Source: Chryseosolibacter sp964532595 (GTDB lineage: Bacteria > Bacteroidota > Bacteroidia > Cytophagales > Cyclobacteriaceae). Taken from it: a stretch of DNA of 64,000 nt. The stretch covers positions 1-64,000 of the forward strand of contig CAZHIQ010000015.1 in the NCBI GenBank assembly GCA_964532595.1, given 5' to 3'. The notes beneath the pieces were generated by a model that saw only the letters and a list, made by a program, of their open reading frames with translations, ran no database searches and had not been told where the DNA came from. Positions 18,591 to 27,681 of the stretch are shown here, one piece after another; the stretch's first letter is position 1; the number at the start of each line of letters is the position of its first letter. Both the position numbers and the translations under genes were made by a program.

Positions 18591-18835
18591 AGGCTTCGAG
18601 GAACCACTACCTTTTTGGCGGGCTGTTTTTCGCAATCGGCGTATACCAGTTGATAGTAGGAGATTGGTCGGAATTCTGGCTTTACGCCGCAGCAGGGAGC
18701 GCCTTCGTGGTAACAGCCTTATCCGGGGAGCCTCGTCTGCAACGTCACAGGAAGCCTCTGGCGATTATTTCCTGGCTGCTTATTTTAGGTACTGGACTTC
18801 TCTTCCTATTCATGCTTCAGTTCCGGTATCTGTAG
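18587..18835 (+). CDS. Small hypothetical membrane protein
   Basis: An 82-residue basic protein with two to three hydrophobic segments (about 8-24, 27-43 and 58-78). I do not recognise a family. It begins within the uvrA stop codon (ATGA overlap), the strongest sign that it is translated. It lies 41 bases before the histidine kinase gene. A role linked to DNA repair or to the sensor downstream cannot be told from sequence. Confidence 0.6.
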   Translation: MKASRNHYLFGGLFFAIGVYQLIVGDWSEFWLYAAAGSAFVVTALSGEPRLQRHRKPLAIISWLLILGTGLLFLFMLQFRYL

Positions 18836-18876
18836 ACGCCACCGCTGAGTTAATACCACAAATCGTAACTTAAGGC

Positions 18877-19905
18877 GTGAATAAACAGCGGCTATACTGG
18901 ACCCTGCAGTTTGGCGGATGGCTTCTCTACGCTGTCATCCAAATCGTTACGAGCATTATTGTTCTTGGGGTGGTCGATTCCGACCGGGTAATTTTCCTCT
19001 TGTCCGAGGCCTTGCTGTGCCTTATGGCTACCCATTTCGCCCGTTTGATACTCAAACCCAGCGCCTGGATCAGCATCGGATTATCGAAACTGATTTTCAG
19101 GGTGGTGGCTATGGCGCTGATGCTTGGGGTACTCCTCTATTTCTTGCGGATGCCGTTGAGTTTTATACTGGGAATTTATGACAAAGATGTAGTGTTTGAC
19201 CCCGGCCGTATAAGCGGACTGTCGTTCGTGTACGCCACCCTTTTTTTTATTTGGTACGTCCTATACTTTACGTACCATTATTTCGACCGCTATAACAAGA
19301 GCCTGAAATACGAGGCATCTATGGTTCAGATAGAACTTAATAACCTGAAGTCGCAGCTCAATCCGCATTTTATTTTTAATGCGCTGAACAGCATACGGGC
19401 TCTTGTTGACGAAAACCCGATAAAGTCGAAGGAGGCGATTAATCAGCTTTCAAACATTCTTCGGAACTCGTTGGCGACGGACAAAAAGGGCTTAACGCCT
19501 TTCCAGGATGAGCTCAAAATTGTTCGCGATTATCTCGGCCTGGAGCACATTCGGTTTGAGGAGCGACTTCGCGCCGAATTTAATATCGATCCGGAATCAC
19601 ATCGTTTTCATGTGCCACCGCTCATGATACAAACACTTGTAGAGAACGGAATTAAACATGGAATTTCCCGGCTCACGGAGGGGGGTGTGATCTCCGTAAC
19701 AACTTCCGTGGAAGCCGATCGGCTTCGTATTCAAATTCGGAACAGCGGACGTTTGCTAAACGGGGAACGCCGCAAGTCGTCGGGCCTCGGAATCGCGAAT
19801 ACCATACAACGCCTGAGGCTGCTTTATGGCGATGAGGCCTCGTTTCGCATTGTAAACGAAAACGATAACTTTGTCTTGACAGAAATTGTAATACCTGAAA
19901 AATAG
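18877..19905 (+). CDS. Sensor histidine kinase, LytS/YehU (His_kinase) family
   Basis: A 342-residue inner-membrane sensor starting at GTG. About four hydrophobic helices fill residues 8-145. The His_kinase domain follows with phospho-acceptor His164 in QLNPHFIFNALN. The ATPase part has the N-box VENGIKHG and the G-box GLGIAN. This type pairs with LytTR regulators, and one lies 4 bases downstream. The short helical N-terminus has no recognisable ligand domain, so the stimulus is unknown. Confidence 0.9.
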   Translation: MNKQRLYWTLQFGGWLLYAVIQIVTSIIVLGVVDSDRVIFLLSEALLCLMATHFARLILKPSAWISIGLSKLIFRVVAMALMLGVLLYFLRMPLSFILGIYDKDVVFDPGRISGLSFVYATLFFIWYVLYFTYHYFDRYNKSLKYEASMVQIELNNLKSQLNPHFIFNALNSIRALVDENPIKSKEAINQLSNILRNSLATDKKGLTPFQDELKIVRDYLGLEHIRFEERLRAEFNIDPESHRFHVPPLMIQTLVENGIKHGISRLTEGGVISVTTSVEADRLRIQIRNSGRLLNGERRKSSGLGIANTIQRLRLLYGDEASFRIVNENDNFVLTEIVIPEK

Positions 19906-19909
19906 AAAT

Positions 19910-20635
19910 ATGAGAGCACTTATAGTGGACGATGAGCGGCTGGCGCGCAAGGAGCTAATGAAGTTGCTGGAGGAGCATCCTTCTATCGAAGTAGTGGGTG
20001 AGGCGGTCAATGCCGACGAAGCATTTCAGATGATCAACAGTCTCAATCCCGACTTGCTGTTCCTCGATATTCAGATGCCGGGGAAGACTGGCTTCCAGCT
20101 TCTTGAAATGCTTGACTCAGTCCCGCTGGTCGTCTTCACCACAGCCTATGACGAATTTGCTTTGAAAGCTTTTGAAGTAAATGCTCTCGACTATTTGCTT
20201 AAGCCTATACAGGCGGAGCGCCTCGCCGAAACAGTTTCGAAGCTCTCGGAAAAACAGAAGGCACGTACGGTGGTTGATCGGGGTGGCGCTGAGAAGAAAC
20301 TCGGCTTAAACGATCAGGTATTCGTTAAAGACGGCGATCGTTGTTGGTTTGTCAGCTTGAGCAATGTTCGACTGTTCGAGTCGGATGGAAACTACATCAA
20401 GGTGTATTTCGACAACAACCGGCCCATGATTCACAAATCGCTGAATGCGCTCGACGAGAAGTTGGATGAACGCGCGTTCTTCAGGGCTAGTCGCAAGCAC
20501 ATCATCAACCTCAGCTGGGTGGAAGGAATCGAATCCTGGTTCAACGGAGGCCTTATGGTGCGTTTGCGCGGAGGCGATAAGGTGGAGGTGAGCCGCCGTC
20601 AGGCTGCGAAGTTCAAGGAGATGATGAGTCTCTGA
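19910..20635 (+). CDS. LytTR-family DNA-binding response regulator
   Basis: A 241-residue regulator. The receiver domain (1-115) has the acidic pocket and phospho-acceptor Asp53 (FLDIQMPG) and ends with the conserved Lys in LLKPI. A LytTR domain (about 140-240) binds DNA in this family, with motifs ESDGNYIKV and FFRASRKHIIN. It forms an operon with the LytS-type kinase just upstream. It converges on the AraC gene with only 2 bases between the stop codons, and no terminator is visible between them. Confidence 0.92.
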   Translation: MRALIVDDERLARKELMKLLEEHPSIEVVGEAVNADEAFQMINSLNPDLLFLDIQMPGKTGFQLLEMLDSVPLVVFTTAYDEFALKAFEVNALDYLLKPIQAERLAETVSKLSEKQKARTVVDRGGAEKKLGLNDQVFVKDGDRCWFVSLSNVRLFESDGNYIKVYFDNNRPMIHKSLNALDEKLDERAFFRASRKHIINLSWVEGIESWFNGGLMVRLRGGDKVEVSRRQAAKFKEMMSL

Positions 20636-20637
20636 TC

Positions 20638-21606
20638 TTACGCTTTTAGCTTACTCGGCAAGACGCCAAAGTACTTCTTGAATGCTGTTGTAAAATGCTG
20701 GGGGTTCTTGTATCCCGCTAAAGCGGAGACCTCATTAATAGATTTATTGCCGTCCAACAGCATTTGCCGGGCCTGCTGCATTTTCAGTTTGCTGACGTAT
20801 CCGTAAATCGTTTCCTGGAAAGTGTCTTTGAACCCTTTCTTCAGAGCGAATTCATTGAGTCCTACCATCCGCGCCAGCGTCTTGATGGTCGGGGCATGAT
20901 CTAAGTTGCGTTCGAGAATGGCGCGTGCCTCATACAACGCCTCGCGCTGCCGCGATTTGGCGTCAACCGGATTCAGGCGAAGCTCCGCCTGCTCGGCCTG
21001 AAGCATGAGTAACTCAAGCGTCTTCGCTTCAAGAAACAGCCGCTTCAAAATACCGGTGCGCTGGTTTTGCCGAACCGAGTGAATAATCCATTTCATCGGC
21101 ATGGTCATCGACATAAACTTTTCCTGAAGCCAGGCTGCGTCGCCCGCTGCGATTCGTTTGATAAAGCGCTGCTGCGTCTCCGAATAGCCCGAGAGCAAGT
21201 TGGTGTAATAATCGACCGGAAGGTCAATCATAAGGGTCTGAACCACGCCATCCGCCGGATGAAGTTCGATTCGCGTATTATAGACCGGTGTAAAGCAGAT
21301 ATTATGTTGCCCTCCCTCCAGGGAAAGGACGTGGCCGAGATGCGCGTATTCGAGCGTTCCTGATAAGTGGAAGATCATGGTCACCGATTTTCCGGCGCCC
21401 TGGCAGGTACAGGAAAAAGGGGTTTCCCCATTAAACATTACGTGTGACCAAACGATCCCTCCAAAGCTGCCACACTGACATTTTAGTTTGCCGGCCGGAG
21501 TTTCGGCCACAAGACTTTTCCGGATACCCCCCTCATTAATATAGAGTGTGCCCGGTAGGTCTTCTTCCAATATCCAATCCTTGAATCCCTTCGAACCTGA
21601 TTTCAT
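20638..21606 (-). CDS. AraC-family transcriptional regulator, PchR-like
   Basis: A 322-residue regulator. The C-terminal 100 residues form the double helix-turn-helix of the AraC family (LARMVGLNEFALKKGFK, then NEVSALAGYKNPQHFTTAFKK). The N-terminal 200 residues resemble the ligand part of PchR-like regulators, common in Bacteroidota next to TonB-dependent siderophore receptors. It is divergent from the SusC gene with a 101-base gap that contains TTGCAT at 21655 and again within the palindrome TTGCATGCAA at 21673-21682. It probably controls the SusC/SusD/PepSY operon. The ligand is likely a metal chelate, by inference from neighbours. Confidence 0.87.
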   Translation of the reverse strand: MKSGSKGFKDWILEEDLPGTLYINEGGIRKSLVAETPAGKLKCQCGSFGGIVWSHVMFNGETPFSCTCQGAGKSVTMIFHLSGTLEYAHLGHVLSLEGGQHNICFTPVYNTRIELHPADGVVQTLMIDLPVDYYTNLLSGYSETQQRFIKRIAAGDAAWLQEKFMSMTMPMKWIIHSVRQNQRTGILKRLFLEAKTLELLMLQAEQAELRLNPVDAKSRQREALYEARAILERNLDHAPTIKTLARMVGLNEFALKKGFKDTFQETIYGYVSKLKMQQARQMLLDGNKSINEVSALAGYKNPQHFTTAFKKYFGVLPSKLKA

Positions 21607-21672
21607 TACTCCCGGTTGCGTTATGTGATTTTCCCTTTTGCGTTACCTTTTTTATTGCATTCGGGCGTAATC

Positions 21673-21682
21673 TTGCATGCAA
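21673..21682. promoter_or_regulatory. Palindrome in the AraC/SusC divergent promoter region
   Basis: TTGCATGCAA is a perfect ten-base palindrome located 26 bases before the SusC ATG. The half sequence TTGCAT occurs again at 21655, 18 bases upstream. It is a candidate binding site for the adjacent AraC-type regulator. No perfect TAnnTTTG box is seen; the closest is TAATCTTG at 21668. Confidence 0.35.
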
Positions 21683-21707
21683 TTTAAAATTAATCTAAAT
21701 AAACTCA

Positions 21708-24700
21708 ATGGGAAGGGTCTTTATCTCGCTGTCGATTTTTTTGGTAACCATCTCATTTTCCGGTTCTTACGCGCAGACATCCGTTGTTCAGGGTGTTGTG
21801 ACGGATGCTTCAGGGAACCCACTGCCGGGCGCAGGTCTGGTGATAAAGGGTACGACTACGGGCGGGATGACGGATCAGGATGGGAAGTTTCGCATACAGG
21901 CCGAACCGGGCCAGACGCTTGTTGTTTCTTTTTTGGGTTTCCTCTCCAGGGAAGAGCTCATTACAGGGAGCGCGGAAGAGCTTCGGATCGTATTGGAGCA
22001 GGACTCCCGGTATCTGGATGAGGTCGTCATTACCGGTGCCCTCGGAATTGAGCGGGCGGCGCGTGAGGTAGGCGGTGGAAGCCAGGTGTTGAGCAGCGCG
22101 GTCCTCAATCAAGGTAAGACGGTGAACCCGATTTTCGGGATGACGAGCAAAGTTGCCGGTTTGAGGATTAACATGTACGACAGTAAAGTTGACCCTCAGG
22201 TTCGCATTCTGATGCGTGGCAACAGGTCGCTAAGTCGGTCGTCGGGAATTGACGGTCGCGGCGCAAACGAACCGATTTACGTTGTTGATGGTGTTCCGGT
22301 GCCTTCCATTTCCCGTTTGAACCCCAACGACATTGAGAGCATCACCGTGCTGAAGGGAGCTAATGCTGCGGCGCTTTATGGCTCGGAGGGCGTTAACGGT
22401 GCGATCATGATTACTACGCGGCGCGGTCAGGGTCATGGCGAGGTGACTTTCTCTAATACGACTACTTTCTCCAATGTATTTCTTCTGCCGCCGGCGCAGC
22501 GCAAGTTTGGGCAGGGGAACAACGGAGTTTACGATCCTGAGCAGTACGAATCATGGGGCCCGGCTTTTGACGGGTCAATTCGAGACTTTGGTCCTGTTCT
22601 GCCTGACGGCTCCCAACCGCAGCTGACATATGCGGCACCCGATCGTGATAATCGCCTGGATCTGTTCACTACCGGGGTAAATGTTCAAAACGATCTCTCC
22701 TTCTCCGGCGGTGATGAGCGCAGCACCTATTTCCTGTCATTGCAGGACGTGCGCATCAGCGGTATCATTCCAGAAGATAAGAGTCGCCGCACCGGATTTC
22801 GCTTCAACGGCTCGCGCCAGATCGGGAAGCTCAGGACGGCGTACAATATCAACTACGTTAACTTCCACAAAGACTTCACTCCCGATGGACCGTGGATTGG
22901 TGCCTACCGCTATCCGGCAAATTTTGACTTTGGTATGGTGAAAGATTGGGAAGATCCGCTGTCACCCGGCAACCCTTTAAACTACTTTACAAGTCAGGGA
23001 AGCTGGTTGCGAAACCCTTACTTTCTCATCGATAGTTACCGAAACACCTCGACTGAACAAATCATTAACGGAAAGATTGAGCTGGAGTATCCTATCGCGT
23101 CCTGGATAAAGGTGCTCTACCGCGCCGGTCTCTACAGTTCGGGGGAGGAGATCCGCAACACCGTTCGCAAATTCGAGGGCCCGGGTACGAGAAACACCAA
23201 CGGAAGTGTGACCGACGGAACGGTGAATTACAGAAGGTTGAACAGTGATGTGATGTTGATGTTGAACCGCGATCTCGGCCGCGTATCTACGAGGCTATTG
23301 GTCGGACAGAATGTTCGGGCAGATGATCGAAAGGAAACCAATATTGGAGCTTCGAACCTCCTTTACCCCGATCTCTTCAATCCGGCGAGCCGCATTGGTG
23401 AGCTAAACGGTGGTGTGGAACTCACCAAGTATCGCTCAGCGGCTGTCTATGGTGAGTTTGTCGCGGGTTATGACGACTATCTCTTCCTCACGGTTACAGG
23501 CCGCAACGATTGGGTTTCTGTGTTAAGTCCGAAAAACCGTTCTTACTTCTATCCGGGCGTCAGTGCCTCCTTTGTTTTCAACGAAGCCATTTCCGCCCTT
23601 CAGGACAGCCGATGGTTGTCGTTCGGAAAAGTTTTCGCGTCGTGGAACAAGACGGGTAACGTGACGCTGACACCCTACCAGTTAAGCAACAGTTACTCGC
23701 AAATTAATGGATTCCCGTTTGGCAACCTCAGCGGATTCGTTCCGGGCACTACCTATCCCAACCCCGATATCAAGCCGGAGTTTGTTACCTCGTACGAAGC
23801 AGGGTTTCAGTTAAGTCTCTTCAATAACAGACTCCACGCAGAGGGTAGTTATGTGTTCTCGGATTCGCGCGGACAGATCTTCAATGCGACCAGCTCACGA
23901 GCTACGGGCTACAGCAACGCTCGCGTTAATGCGGGACGTTTGACGAATAACATCGTGGAAGTAATGCTGAATGGCGATGTATTACTTGGGTCGGATTGGA
24001 AGTGGAATGTAGGAGCCAGCTTCTCTTACACACACAATGTGGTGAAGGAACTGTACGAAGGGTTGTCAAACATCAATAATTTCCGCCAGTCGTACGCGGT
24101 GCTTAATGAACCTTATCCCTCGCTGCTGGTAAGCGATTACAAGCGCGATCCGCAGGGAAGAGTAGTGGTGGATGCCACCACCGGCGATCCGATCATTGCG
24201 GCCGATAATACGCTTCTCGGGACGCTTGTTCCTCCTTATCAGATGGGATTGAGTACGCTTGTTCAGTATCGCGGTCTTAGCCTCAGCGCCCAGTTTGACT
24301 GGCGTATGGGGGGATGGTTGTATTCCGAAATTGTCCCCGCCATGTACGCTGCCGGTACGCACCCTGAGACAGCGAAGTATAACAGGGAGCCGTTCGTATG
24401 GCCCAACTCGGTTATCGAAGTCGAGCCGGGTGTGTATGTGCCGAACGACGCGCTTACAACTTCAAGTGGCGGGCGTGCTTTCTGGAGCAAGCAGGGGGAA
24501 GTTCAAATCAATACCGCGGCGAAATCTGATTTCTTTAAGCTGCGCGAACTCAATATTACCTATACACTGCCCACACATCTGCTCGGGTGGCAAAGTGTCG
24601 TGCGGTCGGCTTCAGTGGGACTCGTGGGAACGAACCTCCTTATCATCCGCCACAAAGACAACACCATGGGCGACCCCGAGTATCTCTATAATAATACCGA

Positions 24701-24770
24701 CGGATACCTGAGTTTCCGCCAGGTGCCGCCCTATCGTACATACGGTTTCAGTGTAAACGTGAGCCTTTAA
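21708..24770 (+). CDS. SusC/RagA-family TonB-linked outer-membrane protein
   Basis: A 1020-residue outer-membrane transporter. The signal peptide ends at SGSYAQ. Residues 26-100 form a carboxypeptidase-regulatory-like domain (VVQGVVTDASGNPLPGA). The plug follows with DEVVITGALG and the SusC-type block EPIYVVDGVPVPS, ESITVLKGANAAALYG. The remainder is a 22-strand beta-barrel ending in aromatic FSVNVSL, usual for outer-membrane insertion. It imports a bulky ligand using TonB energy. The SusD partner lies 13 bases downstream. The PepSY gene after that and the PchR-like regulator before it point to a metal chelate over a glycan. Confidence 0.92.
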   Translation: MGRVFISLSIFLVTISFSGSYAQTSVVQGVVTDASGNPLPGAGLVIKGTTTGGMTDQDGKFRIQAEPGQTLVVSFLGFLSREELITGSAEELRIVLEQDSRYLDEVVITGALGIERAAREVGGGSQVLSSAVLNQGKTVNPIFGMTSKVAGLRINMYDSKVDPQVRILMRGNRSLSRSSGIDGRGANEPIYVVDGVPVPSISRLNPNDIESITVLKGANAAALYGSEGVNGAIMITTRRGQGHGEVTFSNTTTFSNVFLLPPAQRKFGQGNNGVYDPEQYESWGPAFDGSIRDFGPVLPDGSQPQLTYAAPDRDNRLDLFTTGVNVQNDLSFSGGDERSTYFLSLQDVRISGIIPEDKSRRTGFRFNGSRQIGKLRTAYNINYVNFHKDFTPDGPWIGAYRYPANFDFGMVKDWEDPLSPGNPLNYFTSQGSWLRNPYFLIDSYRNTSTEQIINGKIELEYPIASWIKVLYRAGLYSSGEEIRNTVRKFEGPGTRNTNGSVTDGTVNYRRLNSDVMLMLNRDLGRVSTRLLVGQNVRADDRKETNIGASNLLYPDLFNPASRIGELNGGVELTKYRSAAVYGEFVAGYDDYLFLTVTGRNDWVSVLSPKNRSYFYPGVSASFVFNEAISALQDSRWLSFGKVFASWNKTGNVTLTPYQLSNSYSQINGFPFGNLSGFVPGTTYPNPDIKPEFVTSYEAGFQLSLFNNRLHAEGSYVFSDSRGQIFNATSSRATGYSNARVNAGRLTNNIVEVMLNGDVLLGSDWKWNVGASFSYTHNVVKELYEGLSNINNFRQSYAVLNEPYPSLLVSDYKRDPQGRVVVDATTGDPIIAADNTLLGTLVPPYQMGLSTLVQYRGLSLSAQFDWRMGGWLYSEIVPAMYAAGTHPETAKYNREPFVWPNSVIEVEPGVYVPNDALTTSSGGRAFWSKQGEVQINTAAKSDFFKLRELNITYTLPTHLLGWQSVVRSASVGLVGTNLLIIRHKDNTMGDPEYLYNNTDGYLSFRQVPPYRTYGFSVNVSL

Positions 24771-24783
24771 TTCAAGAGTAGTG

Positions 24784-26319
24784 ATGAGGATTATGAATAT
24801 TTCCCGCAGTTTTTCAAAAATAGTTTTAGCGGCTACGCTCGCAACAGTAGCGTCGGCCTGCGATGATTTCCTCGATGTAAACGAAAATCCAAACAGTCCT
24901 ATTGAGACTACGCTTCCGCTGAGCGCGAAGCTTCCGGCGGCGATCGTTAGCACTGTTAACCAGGAGACCCTGCAGCTGAATCAGATCGGCGCTTTCTGGG
25001 GAGGATACTGGGGTACGACCAACGAAGGGATGGGACTCTTCGTTGATTTGAAGACCTATAACGGTCCGGCTATTCGCCACCAGCGCGATGGAATTAAAGT
25101 ATGGGAAGATGGCTATACCACCATGCTGTATTACCAACTGATCCTCGACGAAGCCGGGAAAGAAGGTAATAGCTTTTACGCCGGCATCGCCCGGATAATG
25201 CTCGGCTGGCATTTTCTCCGCCTTGTTGATTTTTACAATGCTGTGCCTTTCGACGACGCGCTCAGGGGCAACCAAAATCCTACACCGCGATATGAGGACG
25301 GAGCCACGGTATATGAGAAGTCTATTGCATTAATAACCGAAGGCATTGCAAATATCAAAGAGGCAGCACCCGGAACAGCACCATCGCAGGATGATGTCTT
25401 GTTCAACGGTAATGCCGACCGGTGGATTCGTTTCGCCAACACTGTAAAACTCCGCGCGCTCCTTCGTCAAAGTGAAGTCGCCGCACAGAGCGGATATATC
25501 GCTGAGCAATTGGAGGTAATCGCCAACGAAGGCAGTGGTTTCCTCGGCGCCGGTGAAAGCGCACTCGTGCAGCCGGGCTATTTGAACACTGCAGGCAAAC
25601 TCAACCCGTTCTGGGAAAACTATTATCGTACTGTGCAGTCGGTCGCTACGGCAAATTATCAGGATATTCGTCCAACCACCTACGTCATTGAGCAATATGA
25701 ACTGCGCGCTGACCCCCGGTTGGAGTTGCTGTATGTACCTGTTGCCAGCGAATACAAGGGTGTCCTTTTCGGGAATCCTGACACCGCTCCGGAGTATGCT
25801 CGTGCGGCCACCTCTGCATTTCGCGGGCCCGCCGAGAATGGCGGAAATCCTGCCGGCCTGTTCAAGGCATATAATCAGCCTTCCGTACTGATGAGTTCTT
25901 TTGAGAGTTTGTTTCTTCAGGCCGAGGCAGCCCAGCGTGAGTGGATTGACGGTGAGGCAAAAGATTTTTATGAGCAGGCGATTCGCGAGTCGTTCTCCTA
26001 TCTGGAGGTCGACCCCTCGATGTTCGATGATTACAACGCTCAGCCTACGGTAGACTTCACGTCCGCGGGCGATAAAATCGCGCGCATTATTGAACAGAAG
26101 TGGCTTGCGCTGAACAGTATTTCCAGCATCGAGGCTTGGAATGACTATCGCCGCCTGGGCATCCCCGATGTGCCAAACTCGCTGGATGCACCGACGGCAT
26201 CGTCACGCCCGCTCCGCCTGATGTATCCCGAAACGGAGCGCATGACAAACAACGAGGAAGCCTCTCGTATGGGCTCCGACGATATGCTTAAAGATCGCGT
26301 TTGGTGGGACGCAAATTGA
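24784..26319 (+). CDS. SusD/RagB-family nutrient-binding outer-membrane lipoprotein (SusD-like_2 type)
   Basis: A 511-residue surface lipoprotein. The ATG at 24784 gives a basic N-terminus, a hydrophobic core and the lipobox VASAC; a GTG three bases earlier is also in frame. The mature start (CDDFLDVNENPN) is the signature of the SusD-like_2 group, followed by TPR-like helices. It caps the SusC barrel and binds the ligand. The gene follows SusC by 13 bases and precedes the PepSY protein by 48 bases. SusD-like_2 proteins are found with substrates other than starch, so the family alone does not reveal the cargo. Confidence 0.9.
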   Translation: MRIMNISRSFSKIVLAATLATVASACDDFLDVNENPNSPIETTLPLSAKLPAAIVSTVNQETLQLNQIGAFWGGYWGTTNEGMGLFVDLKTYNGPAIRHQRDGIKVWEDGYTTMLYYQLILDEAGKEGNSFYAGIARIMLGWHFLRLVDFYNAVPFDDALRGNQNPTPRYEDGATVYEKSIALITEGIANIKEAAPGTAPSQDDVLFNGNADRWIRFANTVKLRALLRQSEVAAQSGYIAEQLEVIANEGSGFLGAGESALVQPGYLNTAGKLNPFWENYYRTVQSVATANYQDIRPTTYVIEQYELRADPRLELLYVPVASEYKGVLFGNPDTAPEYARAATSAFRGPAENGGNPAGLFKAYNQPSVLMSSFESLFLQAEAAQREWIDGEAKDFYEQAIRESFSYLEVDPSMFDDYNAQPTVDFTSAGDKIARIIEQKWLALNSISSIEAWNDYRRLGIPDVPNSLDAPTASSRPLRLMYPETERMTNNEEASRMGSDDMLKDRVWWDAN

Positions 26320-26367
26320 ACGTAGATTAGCCACCTTTCACAGGTTTGGCTATTGCAACACTGAAAT

Positions 26368-27615
26368 ATGGGTTCTGAAAAAAGAGATAAGGCGACGTGG
26401 CCCCGGGTTAGAAAGTTCTTCAACGACATTCATCTGTGGTTGGGACTGGCCAGCGGTCTTATTGTTATCGTCGTGTGTTTTACCGGGACGGTGTACGTCT
26501 TCAATACTGAGATTCGCGAAATGTCGGCGTCACACCTTTACCGTGTGGAGGCCGAGGCTGGTGCCGTTGCTTTAGCTCCGGACACTATCGTCGCCAGGGT
26601 TGAAAGTGCCTTAGGGGGTAAGGTGAGGATGGTCCGGATTCCCCGTGACGGAAGCCGGACATGGCAGGTAGCGGTCCAGAAAGAAGGCGAGAAGCCGGCG
26701 CCGGGTCGTCGCGGTCCGGGTACCATGTACGCGGTGAACCCGTATACCGGGGAGGTGATTGGAAACATCAGCGAGTACAAGAATGGGGTAACGGAGTTTA
26801 TGCGAGACATGTTTAGTCTCCATCGCTGGCTGTTACTCGACCGGATCGAAGAACCTATCTTTGGCGAACTGCCGAACCGTACGCTGGGAAGCTATATTAC
26901 CGGAACAGCAACTATATTTTTTACGATTGGAGTGCTCACGGGGTTGATCATTTGGTTTCCCAAGAAGCTGAAGAACTGGAAGCAGGGGTTGAAGATCAAA
27001 TGGGATTCGAACTGGAAAAGACTCAACCATGACCTCCATAATACGCTCGCATTTTACTCGCTGATCTTTTTGTTTCTGATGGGAGTAACCGGTCCTCAAT
27101 GGTCGTTCCCCTGGTATCGCGAAGGTCTGCAGAAGACCTTGGGCACCTGGCGTGCTCCCGATGCCCCGCGTGAGAAGCCTCCGCGTTCGGCCTTTCCTCC
27201 CGAAGGAGCACAGGCTGGCAACATTGCCTTTTACCTCGAGGCGGCTGACGAGGCATTGCCCTATGAAGGAGACTATGCGATAACCTTGCCGCCAGACAGT
27301 ACGGCAGCCGTTAGTGTTACAAAGAACCGTACAGGCTTTCTTGCCCCGGCGGCAGGAGACCGATTGACACTGGATCAATACAGCGGGGCTGTGATTGAGA
27401 AGGATGTATTTCGCGATAAACCTCTTAACGAGCGGATCGCCGGGTCGATCAAGGCATTACATCTGGGCGATGTATACGGAATGTTTACCAAGATTCTGTA
27501 TTTCTTTGCATGCCTTGTGGCGACCACCCTGCCGATAACCGGTACCCTGATTTGGGTTAACAAGTTAAAGAAGAAGAAAAAGAAAGCTCGTAAAGAAGCT
27601 GTTCAAGTGGCATAG
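26368..27615 (+). CDS. PepSY-associated TM helix domain protein (siderophore/ferric reductase-like)
   Basis: A 415-residue inner-membrane protein with about four helices (near residues 22-42, 178-198, 224-242 and 375-395) and large periplasmic parts between them. Conserved histidines near the helices (HLWLG, SLHRWLL, HDLHN, KALHLGD) could hold heme. Related proteins such as FoxB release or reduce iron from siderophores at the inner membrane. The C-terminus is very lysine-rich. Its place right after SusC/SusD, under a PchR-like regulator, is the main clue that this operon concerns iron or another metal. A bidirectional terminator follows. Confidence 0.87.
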   Translation: MGSEKRDKATWPRVRKFFNDIHLWLGLASGLIVIVVCFTGTVYVFNTEIREMSASHLYRVEAEAGAVALAPDTIVARVESALGGKVRMVRIPRDGSRTWQVAVQKEGEKPAPGRRGPGTMYAVNPYTGEVIGNISEYKNGVTEFMRDMFSLHRWLLLDRIEEPIFGELPNRTLGSYITGTATIFFTIGVLTGLIIWFPKKLKNWKQGLKIKWDSNWKRLNHDLHNTLAFYSLIFLFLMGVTGPQWSFPWYREGLQKTLGTWRAPDAPREKPPRSAFPPEGAQAGNIAFYLEAADEALPYEGDYAITLPPDSTAAVSVTKNRTGFLAPAAGDRLTLDQYSGAVIEKDVFRDKPLNERIAGSIKALHLGDVYGMFTKILYFFACLVATTLPITGTLIWVNKLKKKKKKARKEAVQVA

Positions 27616-27635
27616 CCCCGATGCCAGGGAATAAA

Positions 27636-27663
27636 AAAAGAGCCGGTTGCTGCCGGCTCTTTT
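27636..27663. terminator. Bidirectional intrinsic terminator between PepSY gene and clpC
   Basis: AAAAGAGCCGG (27636-27646) pairs with CCGGCTCTTTT (27653-27663) around a six-base loop. A-run and T-run flank the stem, so it can stop transcripts from the PepSY operon and from clpC on the opposite strand. Confidence 0.85.
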
Positions 27664-27681
27664 CGTTTTTATTCTGCAGTG

